64,000 nucleotides of DNA from Hyperoplus lanceolatus (GCA_026929865.2 CM049405.1:22500001-22564000); one strand, 5' to 3'. Positions 24,803 to 36,591 are shown, counted from the stretch's first letter. Program-made: numbers and translations. Notes: generated by a model not told the origin, from the sequence alone.

Positions 24803-25430
24803 CACTGGTCAATTTTGAGATTTGTGTCTATCTTGTCATACATAACTAAAAGGTCGAAACATGTTCTTTGTTTTTTACTGAACGGTGTCCATTTGTGTCT
24901 TTATATTTCTCCCATCTTTAACAGCCATTATCGCACCAATAGTTTTTTCAATACTCTGAACCCATGATCTCAACTTCTAAAGCACTTAACATCAACCACA
25001 CTTTCCATAATATATTCTGAAGGTTATTACAGAAGGATTTCTTTATATCTTGTTAATTGTCTGATTTATTAAAAACATGCAGAAAATGATTTTTTTAAGA
25101 AATGTACATAGTGTTTCTTTATTCATAAAATTAAAAAAGACTGTATCCACAATCTGTTTTCCGTAAAAACCTTTGAAACTAATATGTTGTAAAAATGAAA
25201 TAAAGATTTTAAGTCCGGCTTTATCCAACATCTAGATTTTTGGTTCTTAAACAAATGTACACATAATAAGTTAGATATTGCCAAATTAGCCCATTTATTG
25301 AAACATTTCTGAACTAATTGTCAATACAAAAAGTAATTGGTAAAATTTTTGAAATCAACTGGCAAAGTTTCATGATGATATCTATAAGTGAGAAATGTTA
25401 CCCTATTCTCCTGCAGTGTCTCGGCTTAAG
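24803..25430. repeat. MITE family E, second copy, decayed and expanded
   Basis: It shares GTCAATTTTGAGATTT, TATATTTCTCC, TTTATCCAACATCTAGATT, AATCAACTGGCAAAG and GTGTCTCGGCTTAA with the complete copy at 15698-16072, in the same orientation. About 250 bp of unrelated AT-rich sequence separates the two matching halves, so another insertion or expansion is likely. The left end is missing. Confidence 0.6.
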
Positions 25431-26713
25431 GTCACAAAGAACTGAGAGATAAATTCTCATCATAACGTGCTCTATTATACTATGGCAATACATCTTCATA
25501 AACAACAACAGTTAATGCAGACATTACTGCAGCAGTTAAAATTCAACATTGCTTCACTTCAAGGTTTCATTGACCCCACACTTTTATTGTGACCATCTAA
25601 TCAAAGGACCCAGCAAGTGGTGCTGTCTGTCTCACTGTGAAGCAACCCCTGGCTTTATTAGCTTAATGCTACTAAACTGCTTCACCATGTGGGCTGTTTT
25701 ATTAGGCCGCAGATCATTTCACCAACCGTAATTATTTTATACCCCAGCATTTACAGTATTTGTTCGTACCATTAGCTATTGTTTGAGACTTTGTCATTTT
25801 TTTGATTACCAGCTTTTCTCAGTCAGTCAGTCAGTGCTCTCAGTCCATATACAGTACTTTATTAGCATTATTCATCTACCCCTTTGGCAACGAAAAACTA
25901 GCATAGAGGACAAAAACCGGACTACCATCTCCAGGGTCAAAGTGTATCGGAATCAGAAATACTTTATTGAGCCCTGAGGGGAATTTGGTTTATTACAGTT
26001 GCTCCTATTTAGAATAGAAATATATAGAAAGTAATATGTTTTTTATGCTACAATACCTAAAAATCAAAATCTTACAACAGTTATATAAGAATAATAAGTA
26101 GATACATATTAACATTATACAGTACTACAATACGTTTCCATGTGGTAATATTGTCTTAACCCTTTAGTTTATTTCAGTCAGTGTCATTGGTGCACAAATG
26201 TTTGCTTACGTCTCGCTATTCACTGGAGCTTCATATTTGCTTGCATGAGATAAGAAGACATGATTGCTCGGTGTTTGTTTGCCTGTATTGAATTGATGCA
26301 TTATGAAGCACTTTGCAATAATGATGAGTGTAGACTTGCGTAAGCCATTTATTAAAAAGCCTTGATTAAAAATAAAAGAAGCATGGTTGACGGCATAAAA
26401 AGGATAGGAGAAGCTTATGGTTGCGTTAATGAGATCCCAAACTAATTAGTATTATCAATTAGCAGCATTGTTTGCATTTGGTGTATGGTTCATTAGTTAT
26501 TATATTATGCACTTTTATCCACACAACCAGCAACAATAATAAACTGAAATGATAATCTCTAATGTGTGTTTCCATGTGGTGGGTACACACATTTGTTCTG
26601 GGAGTCACATTGTGAGGACTCATCTCCATCTGGAGACACAAAGCAGGTCCCAAGGTAAACTGTCCAATTCAAGGGTTAGCTATTCCTGTAATTGATTACT
26701 CTTACAACATAAA
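25431..26713. other. Intronic stretch with a LINE/SINE-like 3' end at 25949-26003
   Basis: The words CAGAAATACTTTATTGAGCCC and TGAGGGGAATTTGG at 25955-25990 resemble, in reverse, the AATTTCCCC..CAATAAAGTATTTCTG tails widespread in fish genomes. The family could not be fixed. Nothing else is recognised in the rest. Confidence 0.4.
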
Positions 26714-27149
26714 AGCTACAGTGCACAACGTTGTGATATAAATGAATGTCGGTTTTATTCAAGCCATGAGTAAATGAGTTGACACAAAGTTGATTCACTT
26801 CTGTTGCCCCCAGAGGAATTCAGAGGAATTACAATAACACTGACGGCAGTATCTAGTGAGGTAAGCATTCGGCAATGGCGCATGGATTGTTTTCCTTCTG
26901 CTGTAAGTCCAGGTTTTTTCCTAGCAGTAGAATCAACAACTGTAACACATCTCCGTGGGTGCTTCTTGATCTCCTTCACCAGTGTCAAGGGGTGACACCA
27001 GTTTGTAAACATTACCATACTACTGAGGAATACAGAGAGAGTTTTGTGGAGCTGTTAGGCTTAATCAACTTTGTGTCAACTTATTTGGCAATGGCTTGAA
27101 TGTAAGCGTCATTCATATACTGTTCATGACAAAGTTACACACTATATCT
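26714..27149. repeat. TTAA-type MITE family D, copy 2 (fuller copy)
   Basis: It starts AGCTACAGTGCACAAC and ends GTTACACACTATATCT followed by TTAA, an imperfect inverted pair. Its interior matches 11454-11797 over about 330 bp. The left TTAA appears as TAAA. Its right end is about 270 bp from the donor side of exon 27423-27513. Confidence 0.7.
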
Positions 27150-27361
27150 TTAAGAAAAGCATTCTTATTTTCGAATAAGACGCATCACTGCGACAGCTTT
27201 TGAAAACCATGCATCACTCCAGCAATCAAGTCTCCAGAGAATCCCTCTATAATTTTATAATAAAAGTATTCTTTTTTTTGTTTTTCAAGACAAGGCTTCA
27301 TTTGATTTACATCAATCAGTGATGCGAGTATAAAACCAACGACATAAACATGACATCATCT

Positions 27362-27363
<2 letters not shown>

Positions 27364-27393
<30 letters not shown>
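27364..27393. repeat. (AT)n microsatellite next to a splice donor
   Basis: About fifteen AT units lie 30 bp inside the intron from the donor of the 27423-27513 exon. Confidence 0.95.
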
Positions 27394-27395
<2 letters not shown>

Positions 27396-27422
27396 TGTGG
27401 TGACCGGAGTTCGCTCTTGTAC

Positions 27423-27513
27423 CTTGTATGCCTTCATGAGGTCCAGTGGGTCCACCTTGGGCCCTTCCAGTGAGTCCTGGTTCTGGAGTAGTGATCGCAC
27501 CGTCTCCTCCATG
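27423..27513 (-). CDS. nckap5: nckap5 coiled-coil exon (MEETVRSLLQ, 91 nt)
   Basis: The exon follows acceptor GAACGCAG. It starts with the last base of a split codon, then encodes MEETVRSLLQNQDSLEGPK and a tail VDPLDLMKAYK. It ends at AAG before GTACAA, in phase 0. The MEETVR(S/N)LLQ word is characteristic of NCKAP5. The incoming phase (one base, C) fits the two bases AG left by the exon at 34678-34777 and would make a serine. The ATG inside is an internal methionine, not taken as the start. The 3' end leads into the DKLLEEMW exon without a shift. Confidence 0.9.
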
Positions 27514-27874
27514 CTGCGTTCAAGGACAACAAAAAAAAATACATACAAACTGGTCAGGGGATGGCAGCTAGAGAGAATCAAAGACAACCTCATAGAAGAA
27601 AATGGCCATTATCCAAAAATCCATACTCATATTTCAACATAATTTTTTTAAGCACTTCAACAGAACGCTACTGTTCAGAAAAAACTGACCGACAGCATCT
27701 ATTTCCACAGACCTTTCCAAATCCATAACCATTTACACAATGTCAACAGTTTTTTCCTTTATTATAATTCACAAGAAAAGCATCACATAACACACATATA
27801 CAGTACATACAAACATATATGCATACATGAAAGTACATAATCTTTACAATTACTTAAGAAATCATATATTTTCC

Positions 27875-28406
27875 TAGCCTGGCATTCCCAGACCTGCCAC
27901 TAGGCGCTGGCAAATTAAATTTGCTGCGCGTGTTGGTCTGGACACGCTCCATTGAAGCTTTATCAAGAAAAGCAGAAATCTGGCTATGGTTTCAATTGGT
28001 TCTATCTAATATGGGCGCGCCAGAGCCCTTTATATGGTACTCTGGGGCAGACATAACCGGATGACGACAGTGACGTGCATGCGACGTCGAAGCCGTGATA
28101 GTAAACATCAAAGATGGCTGCGGATATGTTGTGTGAGTTTGAGACTGCTTTGGCCTCGACCCTTAACGATTTGGAAGACGGCACTCAAATCTTTCATTAG
28201 CAAGTAAGTGGAATGTTCTGTTTTGCCGGCCGACAACGGCAAACGTTTAATTTAACAGAGCGCTCTGATTGGTTGTAGTGCTATCCAACTGCGTGCAGTG
28301 GCATTTGAAATGCACGAGTAGGAGCCGCCCCTTGAGTTGGAAATTACTATTGATCGTGGCCAGACCCTCTATCGTTCAAGATATCAGGGTCTGGATTTCC
28401 AGGCTA
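27875..28406 (+). mobile_element. DNA transposon derivative with 9-bp target duplication
   Basis: The ends are TAGCCTGGCATTCCCAGACC and its inverse GGTCTGGATTTCCAGGCTA. Nine identical bases, ATATTTTCC, flank both sides (27866-27874 and 28407-28415). A 9-bp duplication points to Mutator-like or Merlin-like elements, but no transposase is present to decide. The interior is unusually CpG-rich for this window (GGGCGCGCC, GACGTGCATGCGACGTCGAAG) and contains AAGATGGCTG, a YY1-like word at an ATG, followed by a short frame and a strong splice donor. It lies in the intron upstream of exon 27423-27513. Confidence 0.8.
28114..28203 (+). pseudogene. Retained first-exon remnant inside the 9-bp-duplication element
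   Basis: ATG at 28114 sits in AAGATGG context and opens MAADMLCEFETALASTLNDL, then EDGTQIFH. A TAG stop at 28198-28200 lies just before CAA and the consensus donor GTAAGT at 28204. The arrangement (CpG-rich leader, start codon, short helical frame, donor) looks like the first coding exon of an autonomous parent element. The family is not identified, and a chance frame cannot be excluded. Confidence 0.35.
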
Positions 28407-31130
28407 ATATTTTCCCTAATTCATATAAAAAAATGCATCATATTGCAGGACATAAAATATATATAAAAAGGAGTAAGTTAGTCTTTAGTCATGAAGTAAA
28501 AGAAAATGACAACTCAGTATCTCATAACTTTGTTCCCCATTTGTTTAAATTGTCAAATCATTATTTCCTGTAAATGATAACGTCTACGACAGTATGTTCA
28601 CAGTTAAGATTTCTCACTTTGACTAAAGTGCTGCTATGTGCACGTTCACATTGTCCTTAGACTACGTCCATATTAATAAGGCTTCAAAACAGCCACAATG
28701 CAGCAGCTGACATTTGTTCTAGAAATGGCTTCCACAGTATCAGTGTAGTCCTGCCTTGAGGTTTCATAATTGCTTTTGCTCTGAGCTGTGCATGCTTGAC
28801 AGACACTGACCATGTTCCTCATAATGTTGTATGCAGTGACATTTTGCTCTGTCTGTTCCAGAGCAGTGTCCGCCCCTCCCCTCCCCCCCTCTGTTTGATG
28901 CGTGTGGCACGGCCATTAGCACTAGCCGCTGACAGTGAGCCCAGCATTTGCATTCCTGCCCCAAGTCACTGGCAGTGACCTGAAACAAACCCGGCCTAAA
29001 TGAAAGCAGCGGGTGAGGTGGCAGAGGGAGGGGGGACTGCTGGTCTCAAGTACTGAAAGATTAAAAGTCTATAAAAACACAAATTTCTGTTCGTCCGCAG
29101 GGCCGCTCGTGGAGCAGTGGTTGGAGCGCCCAAAACATCTTCAGCTACAAGGCATAAACCATTATGTTCACCCTTATAATTTATCATATGACCTCCTGAA
29201 GTGACAGGGGTCCCTCACATTGCGGAAGAGCTAAATGACTTTCCATCAGCTGTATTCAGCTTTGTAGCGTCTTTCATCTTATTGCTTCAGTTTTACAGGC
29301 CACAAATTGGTTGATTCACTCTCACGGCTCTCATGGTGTAGCTTTCAGATGCAGCAGGAGGCTGTTTTTAGCGGACAAAACACTAATAACCCAAGCTAAG
29401 CACCGAAACGCAAATGGCGGCTAAATGGTGAGCATTTACAGTAACAACTAAAGTTATTTGCCTCAATAGTTGGTGGAGACTAAAAAGAAGCCAAAACATT
29501 TAAATTGGCTAGGTAGCCAGACACATGAATTCAAATTTCAATTTCAAACCCTAACCCTAACCCATAGTCTCTCTAGAATAAGTAGCTAGGCAACTGTTTG
29601 GTAATGAGTTCACCATAACAACTTCAAAAGGAACTCCTTTGTTTCTTTCTGTTTGCCCTTTTCACATAATCTAATAGTTTCTGTTAGTTAGTTTCATACA
29701 ATAAATTCATTAAATCAACCAAAAAAATGCTTCAGCTGCTCGAAGTTTCTCAACCGTGATAACTGGTAACTGGTATCGTATAGCTTTGCTAACATTGGCT
29801 GAGTCGCTCATTTCCACATCAAATATAATGGCAGGCACGCTCTGGCCAGCCACAGTCCAGAGGCTGAGAGTGGTTCAGGACTCCAGGGGGAAATAGGGCC
29901 TCACATTACCCTTTTTGGGGAAACTGCCCTAATAGTCATCGCTATCCATGCGGCTGATTTGATAGCATCACTCTTTCTACCCTGTCAAACAGAAGTGAAT
30001 CAAACGCTTGAAGCCTCTTTAACCATCAATAATCACAAAAGCTTCATATTCTGTCTATAAAAAGTCACGCAGTGCTCCTTCTCAACACCTTTCTGGATTT
30101 GAAAATGATTTCTATTTTAGACAATTATTTACAAAAGATACATTACTTCTTCTGCATGTTTCACAGCATCTGAGCCTCAAGCATCAGGCTGAGTGCAGCT
30201 GTCGCAATGCATCATGGGTAATTTGGTCTGTTTCGGCCCATCACCCCCATCCACCTGATTCCTATCAACAATCGTGTTTTTCTCAGGACTGTTTCATTCA
30301 TTGCCTCTACTTCTTTACGTCATCACTCACCCCCATGCTGCTCCCCCACTGAATCTCACCAGTGCTGTTCATTTGAAAATGTTGGCTAGGCTAACCACAC
30401 AGTCCCCACAGTAGTGTCCTCAGTCACTAAACTGAATGGAAAGTGGGTCTCCTGGTCTCCCAGTGGACCATGTGGGAAATAATGTGCAGCTGAGGGCTCT
30501 CAGAAAAGAGAAAAAAACAAACTATCTCTGGCTCTGCCCTAACTAGGCCTGGTAGTACGCTCTCCTTGCCATCCCCGCTCTCATCATGGCTGTGGTCTGG
30601 CCGGAGAGATGTCTGCCGTCTGATTGTTCTTGCAGTTCAACCTCATTTCAGATTTCAGAGCTGCTGAATGAATGTTATGGATGTTGTGATTTTGCTCTGC
30701 TGTGACTACAAAGAGAATCTGGCAAGATTTCGCTGGCAATGAATAGTGCTGGCCGACCACATTGTAAAAGTGAAAAATTAAAACTGCTTTTCAGAGGCTG
30801 AGTTGAACTCCCCATGACCAATAAACTGCTCTACGTACAGTATATGTGTAAAACGGCTGCAGTTTTCCCTTTAAAGCAATTATCACTAGGTAAAACACAT
30901 AATATAAGGAATAATATTCAAATGTGTTATCTCCTCACATGAGAAATGTTCTACTGACAAACATAACAAGAAACCACCATGACGTTATAACAGTCATGAA
31001 GCAGAAAACAATTAACTTTAACCAGGGGGCGGGGGTCAACAGTACTAGGATACTTGTAGTCAAACTCATTTCATGTCAAGAACAGTGAATATCTCCTTAA
31101 TATCTGCTACCTGTACTGCGTGTGTGCAGC

Positions 31131-31133
<3 letters not shown>
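28407..31133. other. Intronic stretch, no gene recognised; small telomere-like run at 29546-29563
   Basis: No exon was found. At 29546-29563 there are about three CCCTAA units, the vertebrate telomere word, too few to call more than a chance or a repair scar. The 30.2-30.7 kb part is more GC-balanced but has no open, splice-bounded frame. Confidence 0.45.

Positions 31134-31179
<46 letters not shown>
31134..31179. repeat. (CA)n microsatellite
   Basis: About 22 CA units. Just upstream (31065-31110), GTGAATATCTCCTTAATATCTGCTACCTG resembles the interior of MITE family B, so a decayed copy may enclose the array. Confidence 0.95.
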
Positions 31180-31181
<2 letters not shown>

Positions 31182-33552
31182 ATATTGTGCTCAACCCTAT
31201 AGAGTTTACATGCTATATGCTCTACATATGTAGACACACATGTGCACCCATGCATGTGTTGACAGTATGTAGAGTGTGTGACATTGCGTCAGTGACCGTG
31301 CATAGGCATTTTGTTTTGAATGGAACTGACCCCTACTTCTTACCAGAGGGGTTGCTGCATGCTCTGTGACATTTTGCCACAGGCTGCACTTTTCAAAGCA
31401 GAACCCTCAGTTCATTGTGCACAACAATGTCTGAATGAATGGCCTAGTTTCCCCCATAGTGACCCCTATCCACACTTAAGTTAAAAAAATCAAAACTGAG
31501 CACAATCTGCATGGGGAAGCACCTCAGTGCTAATATTCTTTATTGTTTTAATGTCTGTCTATTTACAGCACATTGACATATTTAGGTGTATTTAAATATG
31601 GGACACCTTACAGACAGGATTGCTATTATTATTAGGCCACTATCCAGTCAACATCAGGATTATTTGGTGTCATCACTTGACCTGCATTGCATTCCACTAC
31701 AGCCACCAAATGACGCAATTTTTTTAGAATATTTTTTTATGTTTTTTTTGGACACTTCACCATGAAAACTGTTTCTAGCTGAAGCCCAAATTACAATTTT
31801 TGAACCGGAAACTTAGCTTAATATGTGACCTTAATATTTTTTGTTAGGCATGTACTAGTGGATTTTTATGGTTAGGTTCTCATGAAACTGCATGTACAAT
31901 TGCTGTACTATAATTCACATAATGTGCATAAATGTACTTGAAGCAATATACAAAAAGAATAACTTTCTTACATCTAACTGAATTATCCATGTTTCCTTCT
32001 CAGTATGATTCAACAATCATTTGTGTGAGAAACAAGTAAACCAGATAACAGTTTGTTAAAAAAAAGTGTTTTAAATTCTAAAGATAAACTTCAAGGAGGA
32101 ATTTAGACAAAACAAGGTAAATATCATGATTCTTTGGTTTGTTGTTAATTTTAAAAAGCAGTTATTGGTCCATGTAGTATCAAATTGAAAACTATCTAGA
32201 ACTTTCAAGTGGAAAATATATATTTTTGTTTAACTCCGAAGTTGATTTCCAGTCTTCAAGGATAAAGTTGTTCTGTAAATGATGTGTCCTAAAAGGTCCT
32301 TAGTGGCCAGTGTTTTAAGGCATATCAACAGCAAAGTTTCATCAGAACACTGACAGTCAGGGTTTTCTTAAAAAGTCTTAAAAAGCTTGGGGAAAAAACA
32401 GCTTTTAACAAGATTCAAAATATAGAGGGTGGTGATTTAAACCGCTATTTGCCAATTCTATGAAAGCAAAGTTACATTTTCTTTACTATAGGCCAGGTTC
32501 TTCAGCTGCCTGACACACACATCTTCCTGTGTTAACTAAGAAGAAAGAAAGAATAAAACTAATTTATAATTTCCTCAAACATTGAGCAGTAGTTCAAATA
32601 TCCTCTGCATGGCGGGGACGAATTAATGTACACTCACAAATCATCAGGGCCTAATCTCACACCTCGCTGAGCATATGCAGATGGGAGGGGGGGCAACAGT
32701 CAGCTGGACATAATGCCTGGTTATTATGTGCTGGGAGAAAAAAAATCAATAAGTGTGGAGGACACAGCAGTGGGCTCTCACTGCACAAGGTTGACACTTT
32801 GTATCAGGTTTTAGTGTCGGCTACTCCAATAAAGAGAGAGGCGGTATCTTTCTTTCAAAAACAATCTCTACATGTAGTGGGCTCTCAACTTAATGAAAAT
32901 CTTGGATGTCACCACAGAGGCCCAGCAGCTCATCACATTTGCTGTTTGACATGTGATGGATGTGTGCTGTGCATTATGTTTGTTGATCCATTGGACAGTT
33001 TGTCATTGATTTGTGGCTGCTGGTTTTTTAATCTTAGGTATGACAGTGTGACTATGGGGAAACTTTTTGAACATTGTACAGAAAAAACTCACATCACTCT
33101 CACTAGCTAACTGCAGTGTATCAAAGGTAATGGCTTTGAGAGTACAGAGAGCCACACTGTCACTAAAATTGAATTTGGAAATGTAACAATACTGAAATTG
33201 GCTCCTACACTACACCATATTGCCGCATCAATCTTATACAGATCAATAAGAGACCACAGCTAAATGTTTGACACCAAAAGGCAAAAAAAGACTATCAGGA
33301 TATACTTTATAGCCATCAGCTAATAGTTAAAGTTAACTGATAAAGAAGTTCAGTTTAAAAAAAATAGTTGAACCGATTAGTTGCCATAAAATGATGCTGT
33401 TTAGGTCAAAAACCCCTGAAAGTAGCTTAGGCTATCTTAAGTCAGCTTGTCTTCCCCACACAAACAACTTTCTTTTCCTTCATACGCTATGAGCTCATTT
33501 AAAGTTGTACCATTCACATTTAGTTTATATTAAAACTGGATGAAAGGACTAA
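31180..33552. other. Intronic stretch, no gene or repeat recognised
   Basis: The sequence is AT-rich with T and A runs. A 103-codon plus-strand frame at 32799-33110 has no domain or splice context and is not supported. Confidence 0.5.
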
Positions 33553-33836
33553 AGGCTCAGTGTTCAATGGGAATTGGCGTTTTTCCGGACAGATATGGTA
33601 GAAATGGAAAATAATATTCATGTGTTTTACTACGTGTGTAATCGCTTGAGAAATGTAAGGTTTTTCTTTACCTTAAATTAGGCTTTTTGTATCTACATAA
33701 AAAAGATGGCACGCCGCCATGTTTCTACAGTAGTACAGAACGGACAAACTTAACAGGCTTAAACATTTTTATATATAATGGGCGTCCTGGGGAAATTTTG
33801 GAAGATAAAGTGTTACCAGATAAAGTTCTACACTTT
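33553..33836. repeat. TTAA-type MITE family A, decayed uninterrupted copy
   Basis: The interior words GCACGCCGCCATGTTTCTAC, ACAGAACGGACAAAC and GGGCGTCCTGGGGAAA match family A closely. Both ends are eroded (AGGCTCAGTGTTCAATGGG at the left, CTACACTTTTAA at the right). This copy carries no insertion and so shows the family's native length of about 280-340 bp. Confidence 0.6.
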
Positions 33837-34394
33837 TAACACACAGTATTGTTTTGGTTTTCCAACACACAGACTAGAGATAGCACTAAAAGGTTTGTTA
33901 AAGCCACTGTTTTTAATCTCACCCAAGTCCTGAGAAAAAATACCTGGCTCTTTCGTTGCTTAATGCTTCACTATAACAAGCTTGAAAGTAGAGTAAACAT
34001 ATGACTCACATAAAGTGCCAAAAACATGACTCCAGATGAATGCTAATGTTGCTCCGTGTCTGCTGGATGTGTAAATAAGCACCTGCGGGCTAACGCGTTA
34101 GCCGTAACATCTTTCTGTGTTTATAATGTGTCTGTGTTGTGTTTAACAGCTTGTTCCACTGCCCCCAGAAATATACCCCCAAAAATCAATTGATGCAGCT
34201 TTTAGTACACTTATGATGACATGTCACATAGAGTTCACGTGGGTTACTGAGAGGACAACTCTGCAGTGTCAAAGGCAAGGCAGGCTGTTAGCTGCTAGCC
34301 ACCAGATACCATTATACAGAAGAGGAAATCTTATCTGTAGGTTTTTGCTGGTTTGAATCTAACTGCCAGTTAAATCCAGATGTATCTGGGGTTG

Positions 34395-34608
34395 TGGCTT
34401 ATCACAGGTGGAGGCAGTGCCATGTTAGGTTGGTAATGAGGGGGGCGTGGCTTCTCCCCTTATGACATCATGAGGGGAGAAAAATCTGATTTGGGTTTTT
34501 CCAAAACACGTTTTCAGAAAGATGGAGGTGGAGACCAAGAGAGAAGTCCCCTTTAGATGTTGAAACACCATGGAAAAAGAGCATTTTGCATAATAGGTGA
34601 CCTTTAAG
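34395..34608. repeat. TTAA-type MITE family G, right-hand part
   Basis: TTATCACAGGTGGAGGCAGTG matches the interior of 42379-42761. The end ATTTTGCATAATAGGTGACCT followed by TTAA is the inverse of the left-end fragment at 20849. The left portion is missing or too changed to bound. Confidence 0.55.
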
Positions 34609-34677
34609 AAAAACACTGTCGGTCGGGCTCTGGTGGAGTATGAAACTGCTTTTCAGAGTGTGTAGGCTGGCTGATAC

Positions 34678-34777
34678 CTGGAGAAGTGCTGCTGCAGAGT
34701 CACCATCTGCTGCCAACCCTGCTGAGACCTGGCCCTCTCTCTCTTCTCTCGTCGCCCAGATGTTGTTTGTTCTCCAG
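34678..34777 (-). CDS. nckap5: Probable upstream nckap5 exon (QQMVTLQQHFS)
   Basis: The minus-strand exon lies between an acceptor TTCTAATAATATCCCCAG, with a branch-point-like TTCTAAT, and donor CAG|GTATCA. Read with two leading and two trailing bases, it is open for 32 codons and ends in RERARSQQGWQQMVTLQQ followed by HFS. In NCKAP5 the segment just before MEETVR ends LQQQFSR, so both sequence and place agree. The trailing AG joins the leading C of exon 27423-27513 to make a serine. A second frame is also open for much of its length, so the choice rests on phase and the LQQ(H/Q)FS match. Confidence 0.6.
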
Positions 34778-35402
34778 CTGGGGATATTATTAGAACGGAT
34801 CAGTGTTGCTGGTGGCGTAGCTGCAGGGGACAGGGAGTAAACACCAGTGTTAGTTTGTTGTTAATCTTGCATATTATAATCCCACTGAAGATTTCAATAG
34901 GTGCAGTACATCTGTTCAGCAGCTTGCCTTTCTCCCCTCTATAAAAGGAGACCGTTTGTGGGGAAAGTTAACTTGTTTAGGAGAGAGAGAAGGTGACACA
35001 GCTTGACCTCATCTGTCCTCTCTCCACCTCACACAATGTAGTGTTGAATTAGCGTCCAGGTCCCTGTTTTTTCTCCACAGCTGACAGGTTTTGAGATGGA
35101 CAAACTCCTTACTCATGACATTTCAGCATATCCTTGGGCTAGACTGTCACTTTTTGACCAAATACCTGTATGTCCAAAGAAGGAAACATACTCAAAAGTG
35201 CCCTCATAGTGCCACTGTAGAAAAGGTTGAGGTCTTGTTAAAATTATTATGACAATATTACCTATACGGCTTGTCCTCTGGCTTTATACCTGTCTGAATA
35301 TTTATCCACTTATTGTTGCTGTGGTGATTTTGTTGCTTTTGTGAATTGACCACCAATGTTAATTGTTAGCTGCATTCAATGACCCTGTTCAACCTGTAAG
35401 CT

Positions 35403-35640
35403 CTGTAAGAACTGGAGAACGCTTGTTGTCAAAATCACTTTTTTTCTAGGATCTGTAAACTGGTATGTTGATAGGCTGGGCCCCCTTTGTTTACATACTA
35501 TTTGTTTACATACCAGTTTATAGACCCTTGGCTTAAGTTAACATGTTTTTTTTGTTCAGCGCATAAACAGAACGGACTGGTAGCAGATCATGAGGTGATA
35601 TTCACTGATCTGGACAACAAGGGATTTTTGACAACGTAAT
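35403..35640. repeat. MITE family B, degenerate copy
   Basis: It carries ACTGGAGAACGCTTGTTGTC, a nested inverted word pair around TTTACATAC / GTATGTAAA, and TTGACAACG near its right end. It matches the copies at 7607 and 55304. The right half is rearranged and no TTAA remains. Confidence 0.5.
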
Positions 35641-35986
35641 TATTATATTTTTTTCCCATCTTTATTCTGCTCCGGCACTAGCATCCAGCCACAGGTTTGT
35701 GACTCACTTCACTCAGTACACTCCATCAGTTCTACTCCATCATGCAGTGTTACAGCACAGGCATGGAACTAATGTCACGTTTTATTATTGCTGTATTCTT
35801 CTTGGGTATTGTTTTTAAGTCTTGTGGTCATTCCTGACCCCCTGGAATTGTATTCACAGCAAAGACAAGTTAATTTCACACCAATGGTTTCTGTTCAAAA
35901 CAGTCGGTGTGAACAGTTGTTTAAATGTCAGAACCATTGATATAGAAACATTTCTATAACTATGGTCAGCACCATACCAGTCCCAA

Positions 35987-35988
<2 letters not shown>

Positions 35989-36023
<35 letters not shown>

Positions 36024-36088
36024 CCCCCCCCACCCCCACCCAAACCCCCAACCCTTACACGCCACCCCCCACCACGAGCCACAGTCGC

Positions 36089-36133
<45 letters not shown>

Positions 36134-36163
36134 CAATCATCATCATCATCATCATAATCATAC

Positions 36164-36260
<97 letters not shown>
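35989..36260. repeat. Compound (AAT)n array in three blocks with a C-rich spacer
   Basis: AAT blocks at about 35989-36022, 36090-36133 and 36163-36260 are separated by a C-rich spacer (36023-36089, CCCCCCCCACCCCCACCC type) and by a short (ATC)n block. The long isoleucine/tyrosine frames here are repeat artefacts. Confidence 0.95.
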
Positions 36261-36261
<1 letters not shown>

Positions 36262-36560
36262 TGTAATGCAGCCTGCACGGATGTTAGACCTGGTCACATA
36301 CACATGCATATACACCCATAGATAGAAGTACTATATAGGTACGCACATACAATATAATGTTAATAACATCTACATACATAGAAAAACATTTGCCCTTTTC
36401 AAGTGAAATAGCTTTGACGTACAAGTGTACAGTTGACATTAGAATGACTTATTGCAGACATTTATCTCAGTTAAACTAAGAGAAATATCCTCTTGCTTTT
36501 GGGTTAACAGGTGTATACTGCATCACTTGATGAAGTATACTGAAAAAGGTATCCATCGAG

Positions 36561-36591
<31 letters not shown>

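Larger units (their letters stand above)
13350..34777 (-). other. nckap5: nckap5-like gene, partial locus (coiled-coil exons)
   Basis: Exons read right to left: 34678-34777 (probable), 27423-27513, 24575-24730, 17482-17550, 14883-14921 and 13350-13469. All have AG acceptors and GT donors. The last five join without a shift and give about 158 residues rich in coiled-coil heptads. The block YERCLDE-VANQVVQALLTQK and the block TRVFDLEQQN are hallmarks of NCKAP5. The paralogue NCKAP5L differs at several of these positions (for example VANHVVQALLNQK in the human protein, from memory), so nckap5 is preferred. NCKAP5 family proteins bind the Nck SH3 adaptor and associate with microtubules or centrosomes. 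Introns of about 1.4-7.2 kb fit the very large NCKAP5 gene. The start exon and the large 3' coding exon are not seen. Confidence 0.85.

Noticed and set aside
28764..28988. Minus- and plus-strand frames around 28.8-29.0 kb
   Set aside because: They overlap each other, lack domains, and do not fit the phase or sequence of nckap5.
29546..29563. Interstitial telomere-like (CCCTAA)3
   Set aside because: Three units are too few to claim a telomere fusion or repair event.
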